A DNA stretch of 64,000 nucleotides from Arenimonas composti TR7-09 = DSM 18010 (GTDB lineage Bacteria > Pseudomonadota > Gammaproteobacteria > Xanthomonadales > Xanthomonadaceae). A program made the translations under genes and the position numbers. Shown one piece after another: positions 17,480-26,767 of this stretch. Location of the stretch: positions 1 to 64,000 of the forward strand of contig NZ_AUFF01000009.1 of NCBI RefSeq assembly GCF_000426365.1. The letters are read 5' to 3'. The notes below the pieces were generated by a model. That model was not told the DNA's origin, searched no databases, and saw nothing but the letters and a program-made list of their open reading frames with translations. Each line of letters starts with the position of its first letter. Within the stretch, counting starts at the first letter, position 1.

Positions 17480-18105
17480 TGCCCGTGGATCCGCGCCGTC
17501 GCGCCTGGTGGCTGAAACAGCTGCACCAGTGGCACTGGATCAGTGCCGCGGTGTGCCTGGTCGCGATGCTCGGCTTCAGCATCACCGGCATCACCCTGAA
17601 CCACGCCGGGCAGATCCCGGCGCGTCCGGCGGTGACCGAACGGAGCGCGACCGTGCCGGCGGAACTGCTGCGGTCTTTCGCCGATATCGCCGTCGAAGAC
17701 GATGTGCAGGCACCGCTGCCGCCGGCGCTGCGCGACTGGATCGCCGACGCGCTCGACGTGCGCACCGGCGCGGGTGCGGCGGAATGGAGCGCGGAGGAGA
17801 TCTACCTGTCGCTGCCGCGCCCCGGCGGCGATGCCTGGCTGAGCATCGACCGCGATACCGGCGCGCTGGTCTACGAGCGCACCGACCGCGGCTGGATCGC
17901 CTACTTCAACGACCTGCACAAGGGCCGCCACACCGGCGCGGCCTGGGTGTGGTTCATCGACGTGTTCGCGCTGGCCTGCATCGTGTTCACCGTCACCGGT
18001 CTGTTCCTGCTGCAGCTGCATGCGCGGCAGCGGCCCTCGACCTGGCCGATGGTCGGCCTCGGCCTGGTACTGCCGGCGGTGCTGGCCCTGATCTTCATCC
18101 ACTGA
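17479..18105 (+). CDS. PepSY-associated transmembrane protein
   Basis: 208 residues with the PepSY_TM-like topology. The N-terminal motif WWLKQLHQWHWISAAVCL leads into a membrane helix (about 20-40). A periplasmic loop of roughly 110 residues includes a PepSY-like stretch LSIDRDTGALVYERTDRGWIAYFNDLHKGRH, and two more helices lie near 153-175 and 187-207. The His residues at LHQWHW and DLHKGRH are the kind that bind haem or metal in siderophore-reducing PepSY proteins such as FpvG and FoxB. Its position between a TonB receptor and ApbE-linked proteins suggests a transmembrane electron path to periplasmic ferric chelates. This role is inference from context. Confidence 0.8.
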   Translation: MPVDPRRRAWWLKQLHQWHWISAAVCLVAMLGFSITGITLNHAGQIPARPAVTERSATVPAELLRSFADIAVEDDVQAPLPPALRDWIADALDVRTGAGAAEWSAEEIYLSLPRPGGDAWLSIDRDTGALVYERTDRGWIAYFNDLHKGRHTGAAWVWFIDVFALACIVFTVTGLFLLQLHARQRPSTWPMVGLGLVLPAVLALIFIH

Positions 18106-18121
18106 CCCGAGCGAGAAGCCC

Positions 18122-18646
18122 ATGTCCCGGAAGTTCCTGCTGTCCGCCGCCGCGCTCGCGGCCGCATTCGCCGCCGGCAACGCCGCCGCGGCCGATGTGC
18201 GCGTCGAGGTCGAGATCCCGCGCCTGGACGTCGCCGAATACCACCGCCCCTACGTCGCGGTCTGGCTCGAGACCGCCGACGGCCAGGTCGTCGCCGACCT
18301 CGCGCACTGGTACCAGCAGGAGAACGGCCGCGAGGACGGCCGCAAGTGGCTCAAGGACGTGCGCCAGTGGTGGCGGCGCAGCGGCCGTGCCCAGGAATTC
18401 CCCGTCGACGGCGTCAGCGGCGCGACCCGGCCGGCCGGCCGGCACACGCTGCGCTTCGACGATCGCAGCGGCCCGTTCGCGAGCCTCGCCGCCGGCGACT
18501 ACCGCCTGGTGGTCGAAGCCGCGCGCGAAGTCGGCGGCCGTGAACTGCTGCAGCTCGACTTCGCCTGGCCGGGCAGCGCGGCGCAGCACGCGGAGGCCGC
18601 CGGCGGCAGCGAGCTCGGCAAGATCACTCTCGACATCACCCCCTGA
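18122..18646 (+). CDS. DUF2271 periplasmic protein with a flavinylation motif
   Basis: 174 residues with a clear signal peptide ending in NAAAA near residue 24. The mature part matches the DUF2271 family ([49 protein letters not shown]). Residues 96-102 read D-G-V-S-G-A-T, which fits the DxxSGAT-type motif where ApbE attaches FMN covalently to the Thr (here Thr102). The ApbE gene is two genes downstream. The protein is therefore probably a periplasmic flavoprotein that carries electrons between the membrane components and a ferric substrate. Motif and neighbours are seen directly; flavinylation itself is predicted. Confidence 0.85.
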   Translation: MSRKFLLSAAALAAAFAAGNAAAADVRVEVEIPRLDVAEYHRPYVAVWLETADGQVVADLAHWYQQENGREDGRKWLKDVRQWWRRSGRAQEFPVDGVSGATRPAGRHTLRFDDRSGPFASLAAGDYRLVVEAAREVGGRELLQLDFAWPGSAAQHAEAAGGSELGKITLDITP

Positions 18647-18657
18647 GGACTCCGCGC

Positions 18658-19464
18658 ATGAAGACGTCACTGAAGCTCGCCACGCTGGTGCTCGCCGCCG
18701 CGCTGCCGTTCGCCGCCCAGGCGCACAAGGCCTGGCTGCATCCTTCGGCGACGGTGCTGTCGTCGAACGACTGGATCACCGTCGATGCCGCGGTCTCCAA
18801 CGACCTGTTCCATTTCAACCACGTGCCGCTGCGCGCCGAATCGCTGCGGATCACCGCGCCCGACGGCAGCACGGTGCCGGCGCAGAACCTGCAGACGGGC
18901 CAGCTGCGCACGGTATTCGACCTGCAGCTGGTGCAGGACGGTACCTGGCGCATCGCTTCGGTGAACCAGGGCCTGTTCGCGAGCTGGGAGGAGAACGGCC
19001 AGCCGAAGCGCTGGCGCGGCCATGCCGAGGCGTTCGCGCGCGAGGTGCCGGCGAATGCCGAGAAGCTGCAGGTCGTACAGTCCGCCGGCCGCAACGAGAC
19101 CTATGTGACCGCCGGCGCGCCGACGACGGCGGTGTTCGCGCCGACCGGTGTCGGCCTCGAGCTGCAGCCGGTCACGCATCCGAACGACCTGTACGCCGGC
19201 GAGGAAGCGCGCTTCCGCCTGCTGATCGACGGCGCGCCGGCGGCCGACCTCGAGGTCACCGCGATCCGCGGCGCCCAGCGTTACCGCGACGGCCAGGACG
19301 AGATCGTCGTGCGCACCGGCGCCGACGGCGAATTCCGCATCACCTGGCCGGCGCCGGGCATGTACTGGCTCGAAGCGACGCTGCAGGACGACAAGGCATC
19401 GCTGCCGCAGGCGAGCCAGCGCCGCGCCAGCTACGTCGTGACCCTGGAAGTGCTGCCGCAGTAA
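18658..19464 (+). CDS. DUF4198 periplasmic protein
   Basis: 268 residues, with a signal peptide ([17 protein letters not shown]) and a mature N-terminus starting [12 protein letters not shown], as usual for DUF4198. Two immunoglobulin-like beta regions follow: about 40-130, and a carboxypeptidase-regulatory-like part at 165-260 with [21 protein letters not shown] and [21 protein letters not shown] conserved His just after the signal cleavage site suggests metal or haem contact, as in proteins of related iron-transport clusters. It lies 11 bases after DUF2271 and four bases before apbE. Its exact job is unknown; in this setting it is likely a periplasmic partner of the flavinylated protein or receptor. 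Confidence 0.85.
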   Translation: MKTSLKLATLVLAAALPFAAQAHKAWLHPSATVLSSNDWITVDAAVSNDLFHFNHVPLRAESLRITAPDGSTVPAQNLQTGQLRTVFDLQLVQDGTWRIASVNQGLFASWEENGQPKRWRGHAEAFAREVPANAEKLQVVQSAGRNETYVTAGAPTTAVFAPTGVGLELQPVTHPNDLYAGEEARFRLLIDGAPAADLEVTAIRGAQRYRDGQDEIVVRTGADGEFRITWPAPGMYWLEATLQDDKASLPQASQRRASYVVTLEVLPQ

Positions 19465-19468
19465 GTCG

Positions 19469-20548
19469 ATGCGCGCCCTTTCCCCGCGGCCGGACGCGAC
19501 GGACCGGCGCCGGCCGCGGTGGTTCATCGTTTCCGCGTGCCTGTTGCTGGCAGCGCTGCTCGCCGGCTGCGCCTCGTTGCCGCCGGCGCCGGCGACGCTG
19601 CAGGGCGAGAGCATGGGCAGCGTCTGGACGGTGAAGCTCGCCGCCGACCTCGACGACGCGACGCGCGCGCGGCTGCAGCGGGCGATCCAGCAGGAGCTCG
19701 ACCGCGTCGTCGCGCAGATGAGTCCCTGGGAAGCGGATTCCGACATCAGCCGCTTCAACCGCGCCCCGGCCGGCAGCGTGCAGGTGCTGGCGCCCGGGTT
19801 CGCCCACGTGCTGGCGGCGGCCCTCGAACTGGCGCGCGACACCGGCGGCGCCTACGACCCGACGATCGGGCCGCTGGTCGACCTGTGGGGCTTCGGCCCG
19901 GCGGGGCGGCGCTCGGCGCCGCCCCCGGAAGACGAGATCGCCGCCGCGCGCGCCCGCGTCGGCTGGCAGCGCCTCGCCTTCGATCCGGCGACGCGTGAGC
20001 TGGGGCAGCCCGGCGGTGTCGGTCTCGACCTGTCCTCGATCGCCACCGGCTTCGGCGTCGACCAGGTGGCGCGGCGGCTGCAGGCCGAAGGCTTCGCCGA
20101 TTTCCTGATCGAACTCGGTGGCGAGCTGCGCGCGGCCGGCACGCGAGGCGGTGCGCCATGGACAGTCGGCATCGAGCGGCCGCCGCTCGACCTCACCGCC
20201 GGTGCCGACGATGCGGCGGCGTTGCTCACGGCGATCCCGCTGCGCGACATGGCGATCGGCAACTCCGGCGATGCCCGCAACTTCTTCGTGCGCGACGGCG
20301 CGCGTTATTCGCATCACCTCGATCCGCGCACCGGTGTGCCGGTCGACAGCCGGCTGGCGATGGTCACCGTGCTGCATCCCGAATGCATGCAGGCCGACGC
20401 GCTGGCGATGGCGATCACCGCGCTCGGCGCCGATGCCGGCTATGCATGGGCGGAGGCGCGCGGGCTCGCGGCGCTGCTGGTCGTGCGCGAGGGCGATCGC
20501 CTGGTCGAACGCGCGACCCCGGCCTTCGCGGCGGTGCTGCCGCGGTGA
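19469..20548 (+). CDS. apbE: FAD:protein FMN transferase ApbE (lipoprotein)
   Basis: 359 residues. It transfers FMN from FAD to a Thr/Ser of periplasmic target proteins. A lipobox LLAGC puts the lipidated Cys at residue 34. Family motifs are in order: GSVWTV near 50, SDISRFNR near 90, GAYDPTIGPLVDLWGFG near 127, LDLSSIATGFGVDQV, LIELGGELRA, and the C-terminal SGDARNFF...YSHHLDPRTGVPV block that binds FAD and Mg2+. The likely target in the same operon is the DUF2271 protein, which has the DxxSGAT motif. The stop overlaps the GTG start of the next gene, indicating coupled translation. Confidence 0.95.
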   Translation: MRALSPRPDATDRRRPRWFIVSACLLLAALLAGCASLPPAPATLQGESMGSVWTVKLAADLDDATRARLQRAIQQELDRVVAQMSPWEADSDISRFNRAPAGSVQVLAPGFAHVLAAALELARDTGGAYDPTIGPLVDLWGFGPAGRRSAPPPEDEIAAARARVGWQRLAFDPATRELGQPGGVGLDLSSIATGFGVDQVARRLQAEGFADFLIELGGELRAAGTRGGAPWTVGIERPPLDLTAGADDAAALLTAIPLRDMAIGNSGDARNFFVRDGARYSHHLDPRTGVPVDSRLAMVTVLHPECMQADALAMAITALGADAGYAWAEARGLAALLVVREGDRLVERATPAFAAVLPR

Positions 20549-21996
20549 CCGACCTGCGCGCCCTCGCCGGCAATCTCGCGGTCGGCGTGCTGCTGCTGGC
20601 CGCGGCGCTGGCGCTCGCTGCCTGGCAGGCGCAGCCCTGGGCCTGGACCGCGCCGGCGCCGGCACGGCTCGCCGCCGCGATCGTGCTGGTCGCGTGCTAT
20701 GCCGGCGCGGTGGTGCTTGCCGTGCACCGGCGGCGTGCGCGGCGCACGGCCGCCGTCGCCACCGATGTCATGCCGGTCGTGCATGCCAGCCAGACGGGTT
20801 TCGCGCTGCAGCTCGCCGAGCGCACGGCCGAGGCACTGACGCGGGCCGGCTTGCCGGCGCGGCCACTGGCGATCGCCGACCTCGATGCCGCGACGCTCGC
20901 GGAGCATCCGCGGCTGCTGTTCATCGCCGCGACCACCGGCGAGGGCGACGCGCCCGACACCGCCGCCGCCTTCCTGCAGCGGGTGATGGCGGCGGCGCCG
21001 TCGCTGGCGCCGCTGCAGTACGGCCTGCTCGCGCTCGGCGACCGCAGCTATGCGGAGTTCTGCGCGTTCGGTCGCCAGCTCGACCACTGGCTGCAGCAGC
21101 AGGGCGCGACGCCGCTGTTCGACCGCATCGACGTCGACGACGGCGACCCCGGCGCCCTGCGCCACTGGCAGCACCATCTGCGCCAGCTCACCGGCGGCGA
21201 GATGGCCGACTGGGAAGCGCCGGCCTACGCGGCGTGGACGCTGCGCGCGCGCCGCCTGCTGAATCCCGGTAGCGCCGGCGGCCCCTGCTTCCACCTCGAA
21301 CTCGCGCCGCCGCCGGGCGCCATGCCGCAGTGGGAGGCCGGCGACATCGCCGAGATCGGCCCGCGCGATCCGGCGGATCCACAGGCGCCGCCGCTGCCGC
21401 ACCGCGAGTACTCGATCGCCTCGCTGCCGGCCGATGGCGCCGTGCATCTGCTGGTGCGCCTGCAGCGGCATCCCGACGGCCGCCCCGGCGCCGGTTCCGG
21501 CTGGCTGTGCGACTACGCGCCGATCGGGGGCCGTATCGACCTGCGCCTGCGCAGCAATCCCGGTTTCCATCCGCCGGCCGACGACCGCCCGCTGCTGCTG
21601 ATCGGCAACGGCACCGGCCTGGCCGGCCTGCGCGCGCTGCTGAAGGCGCGCGTCGCCGCCGGCCACCGGCGCAACTGGCTGCTGTTCGGCGAGCGCCATG
21701 CCGCCCACGACGCCTTCCACGGCGACGAACTCGAGGTCTGGCGGAGCCAGGGGTGGATCGAACGCCTCGACCGCGTCTGGTCGCGCGACCTCGGCGGCCC
21801 GCGTTACGTGCAGGACCGCCTGCGCGAATGCGCGCCGGAACTGCGGGCCTGGGTCGAGGACGGCGCCGCGGTCTACGTCTGCGGCAGCCTCACCGGCATG
21901 GCGCCGGGCGTCGATGCGACGCTGCGCGGGATCCTCGGCGACGCGGAGATCGCGGCGATGCTGGCCGAAGGCCGCTACCGCCGCGACGTCTACTGA
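20545..21996 (+). CDS. Membrane-anchored NADPH flavodoxin/flavoreductase (sulfite reductase flavoprotein-like)
   Basis: 483 residues starting at GTG 20545, which overlaps the apbE stop codon (GTGA). Two predicted membrane helices (about 6-27 and 40-60) are followed by a flavodoxin-like domain (about 72-215: VHASQTGFALQLAE, IAATTGEGDAPDT, LLALGDRSYAEFC). An FNR-type FAD/NADPH part (about 230-483) follows, with HREYSIASLP for FAD, LIGNGTGLAGLRALL for NADPH and the terminal YVCGSL...RRDVY. The domain order resembles CysJ, but the membrane anchor and operon point to feeding cytosolic NADPH electrons into the PepSY/DUF2271 path rather than to sulfite reduction. No cysI is nearby. Confidence 0.9.
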   Translation: MTDLRALAGNLAVGVLLLAAALALAAWQAQPWAWTAPAPARLAAAIVLVACYAGAVVLAVHRRRARRTAAVATDVMPVVHASQTGFALQLAERTAEALTRAGLPARPLAIADLDAATLAEHPRLLFIAATTGEGDAPDTAAAFLQRVMAAAPSLAPLQYGLLALGDRSYAEFCAFGRQLDHWLQQQGATPLFDRIDVDDGDPGALRHWQHHLRQLTGGEMADWEAPAYAAWTLRARRLLNPGSAGGPCFHLELAPPPGAMPQWEAGDIAEIGPRDPADPQAPPLPHREYSIASLPADGAVHLLVRLQRHPDGRPGAGSGWLCDYAPIGGRIDLRLRSNPGFHPPADDRPLLLIGNGTGLAGLRALLKARVAAGHRRNWLLFGERHAAHDAFHGDELEVWRSQGWIERLDRVWSRDLGGPRYVQDRLRECAPELRAWVEDGAAVYVCGSLTGMAPGVDATLRGILGDAEIAAMLAEGRYRRDVY

Positions 21997-22010
21997 CCTC
22001 CCCTTCCCCT

Positions 22011-22090
22011 GTAGGAGCGCCTTCAGGCGCGATCCGGATCCGGATGGCCGGGCCGGCGCGGTTCGGGATCGCGCCTGAAGGCGCTCCTAC
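22011..22090. repeat. Dispersed palindrome, TAGGAGCG family, complete inverted pair
   Basis: 25-bp perfect arms 22011-22035 and 22066-22090 (GTAGGAGCG...TTCAGGCGCGATCC) enclose a 30-base GC-rich centre. Each arm also contains the internal GCGCCTTCAGGCGC palindrome. It sits between convergent genes and could act as a two-way transcription stop. Confidence 0.9.
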
Positions 22091-22102
22091 AGCGGAGGGG
22101 GC

Positions 22103-24187
22103 TCAGGCGCTCAGCTGTTCGACGGCGGCGACTGCGGCGAAACGATCGGCGATCTGCTGCAGCAGGGCGAGGCGGTTGTCGCGCACCCCGGGGTCGTCGG
22201 CCATCACCATCACGTCGCGGAAGAAGCCGTCGACCGCCAGCTGCAGCGAGGCGAGGCGCTTCAGCGTGCCGACGTAGTCGCGCCTGGCCAGCAGCGGCGC
22301 GGTGTCGGCGAGCACGGTCTCGAGTTCGCCGTGCAGGCGCTTCTCGGCGTCCTCGTCGAGGCGGTTCGGATCGACCGCCGCCGGCACCTTGCCCTCGACC
22401 TTGCGCAGGATGTTGCGGATGCGCTTGTTCGCGGCGGCCAGCGCGGTCGACTCGCGCATGCGCGCGAACTCGGCGATGGCCTTCAGGCGGCGATCGAAGT
22501 CGAGCAGCGAACTCGGGTTCACCGCCGCGACGGCCTCGAAGTGGCTCGCCGGCACCCCGCGGTCGGCGTAGTAGCCGCGCAGGCGATCGGTGATGAATTC
22601 GCGCAGCTCGCGCACGTCGAGGTTCAGGCCTTCCGGCAGCGCACGGCCGGCGGCGACCAGCAGGGCGACGAGGTCGAGTTCCAGCCCGCCCTCGATGATC
22701 GTGCGCGCCAGGCCGAGCGCGGCGCGGCGCAGCGCGAACGGATCCTTGTTGCCGGTCGGCTTCAGGCCGGCGGCGAACCCGCCCGCCAGCGTGTCGATGC
22801 GCTCGGCGACGGCCAGCACCTGGCCCAGCTTCGACGGCGCGATCGCGTCGGCGGCGAAGCGCGGCATCCAGGCCTCGTCGATCGCCGCGGCGATCTCGGC
22901 CGGCTGGCCACCGGCGGCGGCGTAGTGGCGACCGGCGATGCCCTGCAGTTCCGGGAACTCGCCGACCAGGCGGCTCTGCAGGTCGGCCTTGCCGAGCTCG
23001 GCGGCGGTACGCGCCTGGCCGGCGTCGACGCCAACCTGGCCGGCGATCTGCTGCGCCAGCACGGCGACACGCGCCGACTTGTCGGCCAGGGTGCCGAGCT
23101 TGCCGTGGTAGGTCACCGAGGCGAGGCCTTCGGCCATCGCCGCCAAGCCCTGCTTCAGGTCCTCGTCGAAGAAGAAGCGGGCATCGGCGAAGCGCGGGCG
23201 GATCACCCGCTCGTAGCCCTTGCGGATCTCGTCCGGGTCCCTGCTCTCGAGATTGGCGATGCCGATGAAGCGGCTGGTCAGCCGGCCGTCGTTGTCGAGC
23301 ACCGGGAAGAACTTCTGGTTGCCTTCCATCGTCGAGATCAGCGCTTCCTGCGGCAAGCGCAGGAACTCTTCCTCGAAACCGCAGAGGATCGCCTTCGGCC
23401 ACTCGACCAGGCAGTTGACCTCGGCGAGCAGCTCGTCGCGCACGCGCGCCTGGCCGCCGGCCTGGCGGGCGGCGCCGGCGATCTCGCTGCGGATCGTGTC
23501 GATGCGCTCGCGCGGGTCGACGAGCACGAAGGCGCCGCGCAGGGCCTCGACGTATTCGCCGGCGTGGTTGAGCCACACGCCCTTGTCGTGGTGGAAGCGG
23601 TGGCCGCGGCTCATGCGGTCGGACTTCAGGCCGAGCACTTCGCCGGGGGCGACCTCGCGGCCGAACAGGATCACCAGCCAGTGCGCCGGGCGCACGAAGG
23701 CGACATCGCGGTCGCCCCAGCGCATCGGCTTCGGGATCGGCAGCGCCGCGACCGCCTCGGCGACGATCTCGGCGAGCAGTTCGCGGGTGGCCGCGCCCGG
23801 CTTCGTGCTGCGGGCGACGAAGCGCATGCCCTTGGCGTCGGTGACGCGGTCGAGCTTCTCCCAGTCGATGCCGTTCTTCTGCGCGAAGCCGAGCAGGGCT
23901 TGGGTCGGCTGCTTCTTCTCGTCGAGGGCGATGTTGACGTAGGGCCCCATCACCTCGACGTGCTGGATCGGCTGCTGCACGGCCACCGCCGGCAGGTAGC
24001 TGGCCAGGCGCCGCGGCGAGTACAGCGGTCGCGCGGGCAGGTCGCCGGCGGTTTCCTGCACCTGGATCCGGCGGGCCGCCAGGCCCTTCAGGATGCCGTC
24101 GTGGAAGGCCTGGGCCAGCTCGGGGAGGGCCTTCGGCGGCAGCTCCTCGGTTCCCAGTTCGATCAGCAGCGGCAGGAAGTCAGCCAT
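22103..24187 (-). CDS. glyS: Glycine-tRNA ligase beta subunit
   Basis: 694 residues, the expected length for the beta chain of the alpha2beta2 bacterial glycyl-tRNA synthetase. It begins [19 protein letters not shown], the classic GlyS opening, followed by the YSPRRLA and [12 protein letters not shown] motifs. The HD-like middle domain has [16 protein letters not shown] and [10 protein letters not shown]. The C-terminal anticodon-binding DALR-like domain is near 580-690. The ATG at 24187 overlaps the last eight bases of glyQ, so alpha and beta chains are translated together. The gene ends just before the palindromic repeat at 22011-22090. Confidence 0.97.
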   Translation of the reverse strand: MADFLPLLIELGTEELPPKALPELAQAFHDGILKGLAARRIQVQETAGDLPARPLYSPRRLASYLPAVAVQQPIQHVEVMGPYVNIALDEKKQPTQALLGFAQKNGIDWEKLDRVTDAKGMRFVARSTKPGAATRELLAEIVAEAVAALPIPKPMRWGDRDVAFVRPAHWLVILFGREVAPGEVLGLKSDRMSRGHRFHHDKGVWLNHAGEYVEALRGAFVLVDPRERIDTIRSEIAGAARQAGGQARVRDELLAEVNCLVEWPKAILCGFEEEFLRLPQEALISTMEGNQKFFPVLDNDGRLTSRFIGIANLESRDPDEIRKGYERVIRPRFADARFFFDEDLKQGLAAMAEGLASVTYHGKLGTLADKSARVAVLAQQIAGQVGVDAGQARTAAELGKADLQSRLVGEFPELQGIAGRHYAAAGGQPAEIAAAIDEAWMPRFAADAIAPSKLGQVLAVAERIDTLAGGFAAGLKPTGNKDPFALRRAALGLARTIIEGGLELDLVALLVAAGRALPEGLNLDVRELREFITDRLRGYYADRGVPASHFEAVAAVNPSSLLDFDRRLKAIAEFARMRESTALAAANKRIRNILRKVEGKVPAAVDPNRLDEDAEKRLHGELETVLADTAPLLARRDYVGTLKRLASLQLAVDGFFRDVMVMADDPGVRDNRLALLQQIADRFAAVAAVEQLSA

Positions 24188-25091
24188 GGGACGTTGCCTC
24201 GGTGGTCTTCAGTCCGGGGAATCCCAGCTTCTCACGCTGGGCGAAATAGGCTTCGGCCACGCTGCGCGACAGCGTGCGCACGCGCAGGATGTAGCGCTGG
24301 CGCTCGGTGACGCCGATCGCGCGACGGGCATCGAGCAGGTTGAAGCTGTGCGAGGCCTTGCAGACCTGGTCGTAGGCCGGCAGAGGCAGCCCGAGTTCGA
24401 CCAGCTTCTGCGCCTCGGCCTCGCAGGCGTCGAAACGGTGGCGCAGCTCGGCGACGTCGGCGTGCTCGAAGTTGTAGGCGCTCTGCTCGACCTCGTTCTG
24501 GTGGTAGACGTCGCGGTAGGTGACGGTGCCGCGCGGGCCGCGCGTCCACACCAGGTCGAACACGTCGTCGACGTTCTGCAGGTACATGCACAGGCGCTCG
24601 AGACCATAGGTGATCTCGCCGGTGACCGGCCGGCACTCGAGGCCGCCGGCCTGCTGGAAATAGGTGAACTGGGTGACTTCCATGCCGTTGAGCCAGACCT
24701 CCCAGCCCAGGCCCCAGGCGCCGAGGGTCGGCGATTCCCAGTTGTCCTCGACGAAGCGCAGGTCGTGCACCAGCGGGTCGATGCCCAGCGCCTTCAGCGA
24801 GCCGAGGTAGCGCTCGAGGATGTCGTCCGGGTTCGGCTTCAGCACCACCTGGTACTGGTAATAGCGCTGCAGGCGGTTGGGGTTCTCGCCGTAGCGGCCG
24901 TCGGTCGGGCGGCGGCAGGGCTGCACGTAGGCGGCGCTCCACGGCTCGGGGCCGAGCGCGCGCAGGAACGTGGCGGGATGGAAGGTGCCGGCGCCGACCT
25001 CGAGGTCGAGCGGCTGGATCAGCACGCAGCCCTGTTCCCCCCAGTACGCATTGAGTCGCTGGATCAGTTCCTGGAAGGTCGGGGCGGTCAT
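24180..25091 (-). CDS. glyQ: Glycine-tRNA ligase alpha subunit
   Basis: 303 residues; the catalytic chain that activates glycine and charges tRNA-Gly. The N-terminus [18 protein letters not shown], the motif [17 protein letters not shown], the [10 protein letters not shown] block, the [21 protein letters not shown] block and the end segment [22 protein letters not shown] are all diagnostic. ATG 25091 is preferred because the family starts there; the frame remains open further upstream only by chance. A possible sigma70 -10 element TATACT lies about 30 bases upstream on the minus strand. glyQ and glyS form an operon with an eight-base overlap. Confidence 0.97.
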   Translation of the reverse strand: MTAPTFQELIQRLNAYWGEQGCVLIQPLDLEVGAGTFHPATFLRALGPEPWSAAYVQPCRRPTDGRYGENPNRLQRYYQYQVVLKPNPDDILERYLGSLKALGIDPLVHDLRFVEDNWESPTLGAWGLGWEVWLNGMEVTQFTYFQQAGGLECRPVTGEITYGLERLCMYLQNVDDVFDLVWTRGPRGTVTYRDVYHQNEVEQSAYNFEHADVAELRHRFDACEAEAQKLVELGLPLPAYDQVCKASHSFNLLDARRAIGVTERQRYILRVRTLSRSVAEAYFAQREKLGFPGLKTTEATSHG

Positions 25092-25120
25092 GCGCGGGGC
25101 CGTGATTTCGGAAGCGGGGT

Positions 25121-25126
25121 AGTATA
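25121..25126 (-). promoter_or_regulatory. Possible -10 element for glyQS
   Basis: The minus strand reads TATACT (25126 to 25121), one mismatch from TATAAT, about 30 bases before the glyQ start. No good -35 box is at the standard spacing. The same bases (TAGTAT on the plus strand) could serve the divergent membrane-protein gene. Confidence 0.3.
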
Positions 25127-25154
25127 GCCGGCCGTTTTCAGCCCCGACCCGCCG

Positions 25155-26066
25155 ATGCCCAGCGCCCTGCCCGTGACGATGTCGTCCCCGTTCCAGTGGC
25201 TGCTCGCCGGCTTCGCGAGCCTGCGCCGCGACCCGCGCACGGCGATCGGCGCCTTCCTGCTGATCGCCGTGGTCGTGCTGGTGCCGAGTGCGCTGCAGCT
25301 GATCGCGACGATCGTACTGCCCGGCAGTCACGACGCGACGATGGTCGCGATGGGCCTCGGCCTGCTGTACGCGATGCTGGTCGTGCCCCCGGTCTTCGGC
25401 GCCGGCTTCCGGCTGGTGCACGCGTTGCAGGTCGGCGCGCCGGCGCGCGCCGGCGACGTGCTCGCGGCCTGGCGCGACGGCGACCATGCGCGGCGGATGA
25501 TCCTGACCTCGCTACTGCTGACCGTGGTGCAGCTGGTGCTGCTGCTGGTGCTCTACGTGCTGATGCCGGGCAGGGATTTCCTGGTCGAGGTCTTCCAGCG
25601 CGCGCTGGCGACGCCGCCCGGCACGCCGATGGACGTCACCGGCCTGCCGCCGGTGCCGCCGCCGGGCTTCCTGCTGTGGCTGCTCGCGGTCGCTTTCGTG
25701 CTGTTCGTGCTCGGCAATGCCTGGAGCTTCGCGAGCGCGCGCGCGGCGCTGGACCGGCGCCCGCCGGTGGCCGCGTGCATCGACGGTCTCGCCGCGACCT
25801 TCCGCTGCTTCCTGCCGCTGTGCGGCTTCGCGATCGTCGGCAGCGTGTTCATGTGCCTGTTGGGCGCCGTGCTGGGCATGGTCTTCGCGGTCGTCATCGC
25901 GGTGGCCAGCCTGGTCGGACCGGACGCGGTGCAGCTGGCGACGCTGCCGCTGAACCTGCTGGTCGCGGTGCCGATGTACGCGGTCGTGTTCGGCTTCTAC
26001 TACCACGGCTCGCGGCAGGTGTTCGGCGCCGCGCCGGAGCCGCCGGAAGACGCGATCGCCGTCTGA
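25155..26066 (+). CDS. BPSS1780-type multi-pass membrane protein
   Basis: 303 residues, divergent from glyQ. After a short N-terminus with [16 protein letters not shown] come about six hydrophobic segments (near 33-57, 67-90, 118-138, 172-195, 218-250 and 258-285). The C-terminus ends shortly after a [13 protein letters not shown] motif. The pattern agrees with the BPSS1780 family of predicted integral membrane proteins, which have no assigned function. ATG 25155 is the first start of the frame; ATG 25182 (MSSPFQW) is an equally good alternative. It converges with the RDD gene eight bases downstream of its stop. Confidence 0.7.
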   Translation: MPSALPVTMSSPFQWLLAGFASLRRDPRTAIGAFLLIAVVVLVPSALQLIATIVLPGSHDATMVAMGLGLLYAMLVVPPVFGAGFRLVHALQVGAPARAGDVLAAWRDGDHARRMILTSLLLTVVQLVLLLVLYVLMPGRDFLVEVFQRALATPPGTPMDVTGLPPVPPPGFLLWLLAVAFVLFVLGNAWSFASARAALDRRPPVAACIDGLAATFRCFLPLCGFAIVGSVFMCLLGAVLGMVFAVVIAVASLVGPDAVQLATLPLNLLVAVPMYAVVFGFYYHGSRQVFGAAPEPPEDAIAV

Positions 26067-26074
26067 GCCCGGCC

Positions 26075-26767
26075 TCAGCCGGCGACCAGCGCCGCCGCCT
26101 CGGCGTAGCGGTACATCACGAAGGCGAGCAGCGCGAAGAACGCCGCGCCCTGCAGCAGCAGCCACGACACCGCCCAGCGCGGCAGCGTCGCGGGCGCGTC
26201 CTCGGCGAGCACCACCCGGGTGCCGGCGACGAAGTCGTGGAAGGCGCGGCGGTCGCGGTTCCAGCCGGCGAGCGCATGGCCGAGGTGCAGCAGCAGCCAC
26301 GAGGGGATGCCGGCGGCGAAGCGCAGGCCGATGCGCCACGCCGGCGCCTTCGCGAAGTCGGTCCCGGTGACGCGCAGACCGAGCAGGCGCTTGCCGGGCG
26401 TCGCCTGCAGGCGCGAGGCCTCGAAGCCGACGAACCACAGCGCACCGGCGACCAGCAGCAGGCCCGCGGCCGCCAGCAGGGTCACCAGCAGCGTCGACGC
26501 CAGCGCCGCGATGCCGGCCTGCAGCTGCGGGTCGCCGGCCCAGTCGCGGGCCATCGCCAGCGGGTCGGGCAGGGCCAGGGAGTCATCGGTGGCGATCGCG
26601 GCGTCGAACAGTTCGAGCATCCGTGCCTGCAGCCCGGCCATCCCGCGTTCGAGTTCGTCCCAGCCGCGCCGCAGCCGCGGCAGCAGCAGCGGCGAGGCCA
26701 GCACCGTCACCGCCAGCGCATCGATGCTGTAGGCGGCGTAGCGGCGCCAGAAGCCGGCCGGGCGCAT
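26075..26767 (-). CDS. RDD family membrane protein
   Basis: 230 residues. The RDD domain is recognised from the N-terminal GFWRRYAAYSIDALAVTVLASPLLL, where the conserved Arg and Asp lie in the first helix. Further pieces are the later TPGKRLLGLRVTG block and the AFHDFVAGTRVVL motif, which supplies the last Asp of the family name. Three to four membrane helices are visible. RDD proteins are poorly characterised; some act as ion exchangers or transport accessories. The start ATG 26767 overlaps the tatC stop (ATGA), so it belongs to the tat operon as its last gene. Confidence 0.88.
   Translation of the reverse strand: MRPAGFWRRYAAYSIDALAVTVLASPLLLPRLRRGWDELERGMAGLQARMLELFDAAIATDDSLALPDPLAMARDWAGDPQLQAGIAALASTLLVTLLAAAGLLLVAGALWFVGFEASRLQATPGKRLLGLRVTGTDFAKAPAWRIGLRFAAGIPSWLLLHLGHALAGWNRDRRAFHDFVAGTRVVLAEDAPATLPRWAVSWLLLQGAAFFALLAFVMYRYAEAAALVAG

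Noticed and set aside
20545-21996. Annotation as sulfite reductase alpha subunit (cysJ)
   Set aside because: Membrane anchor, operon with ApbE and TonB receptors, and absence of cysI argue against sulfite reduction.
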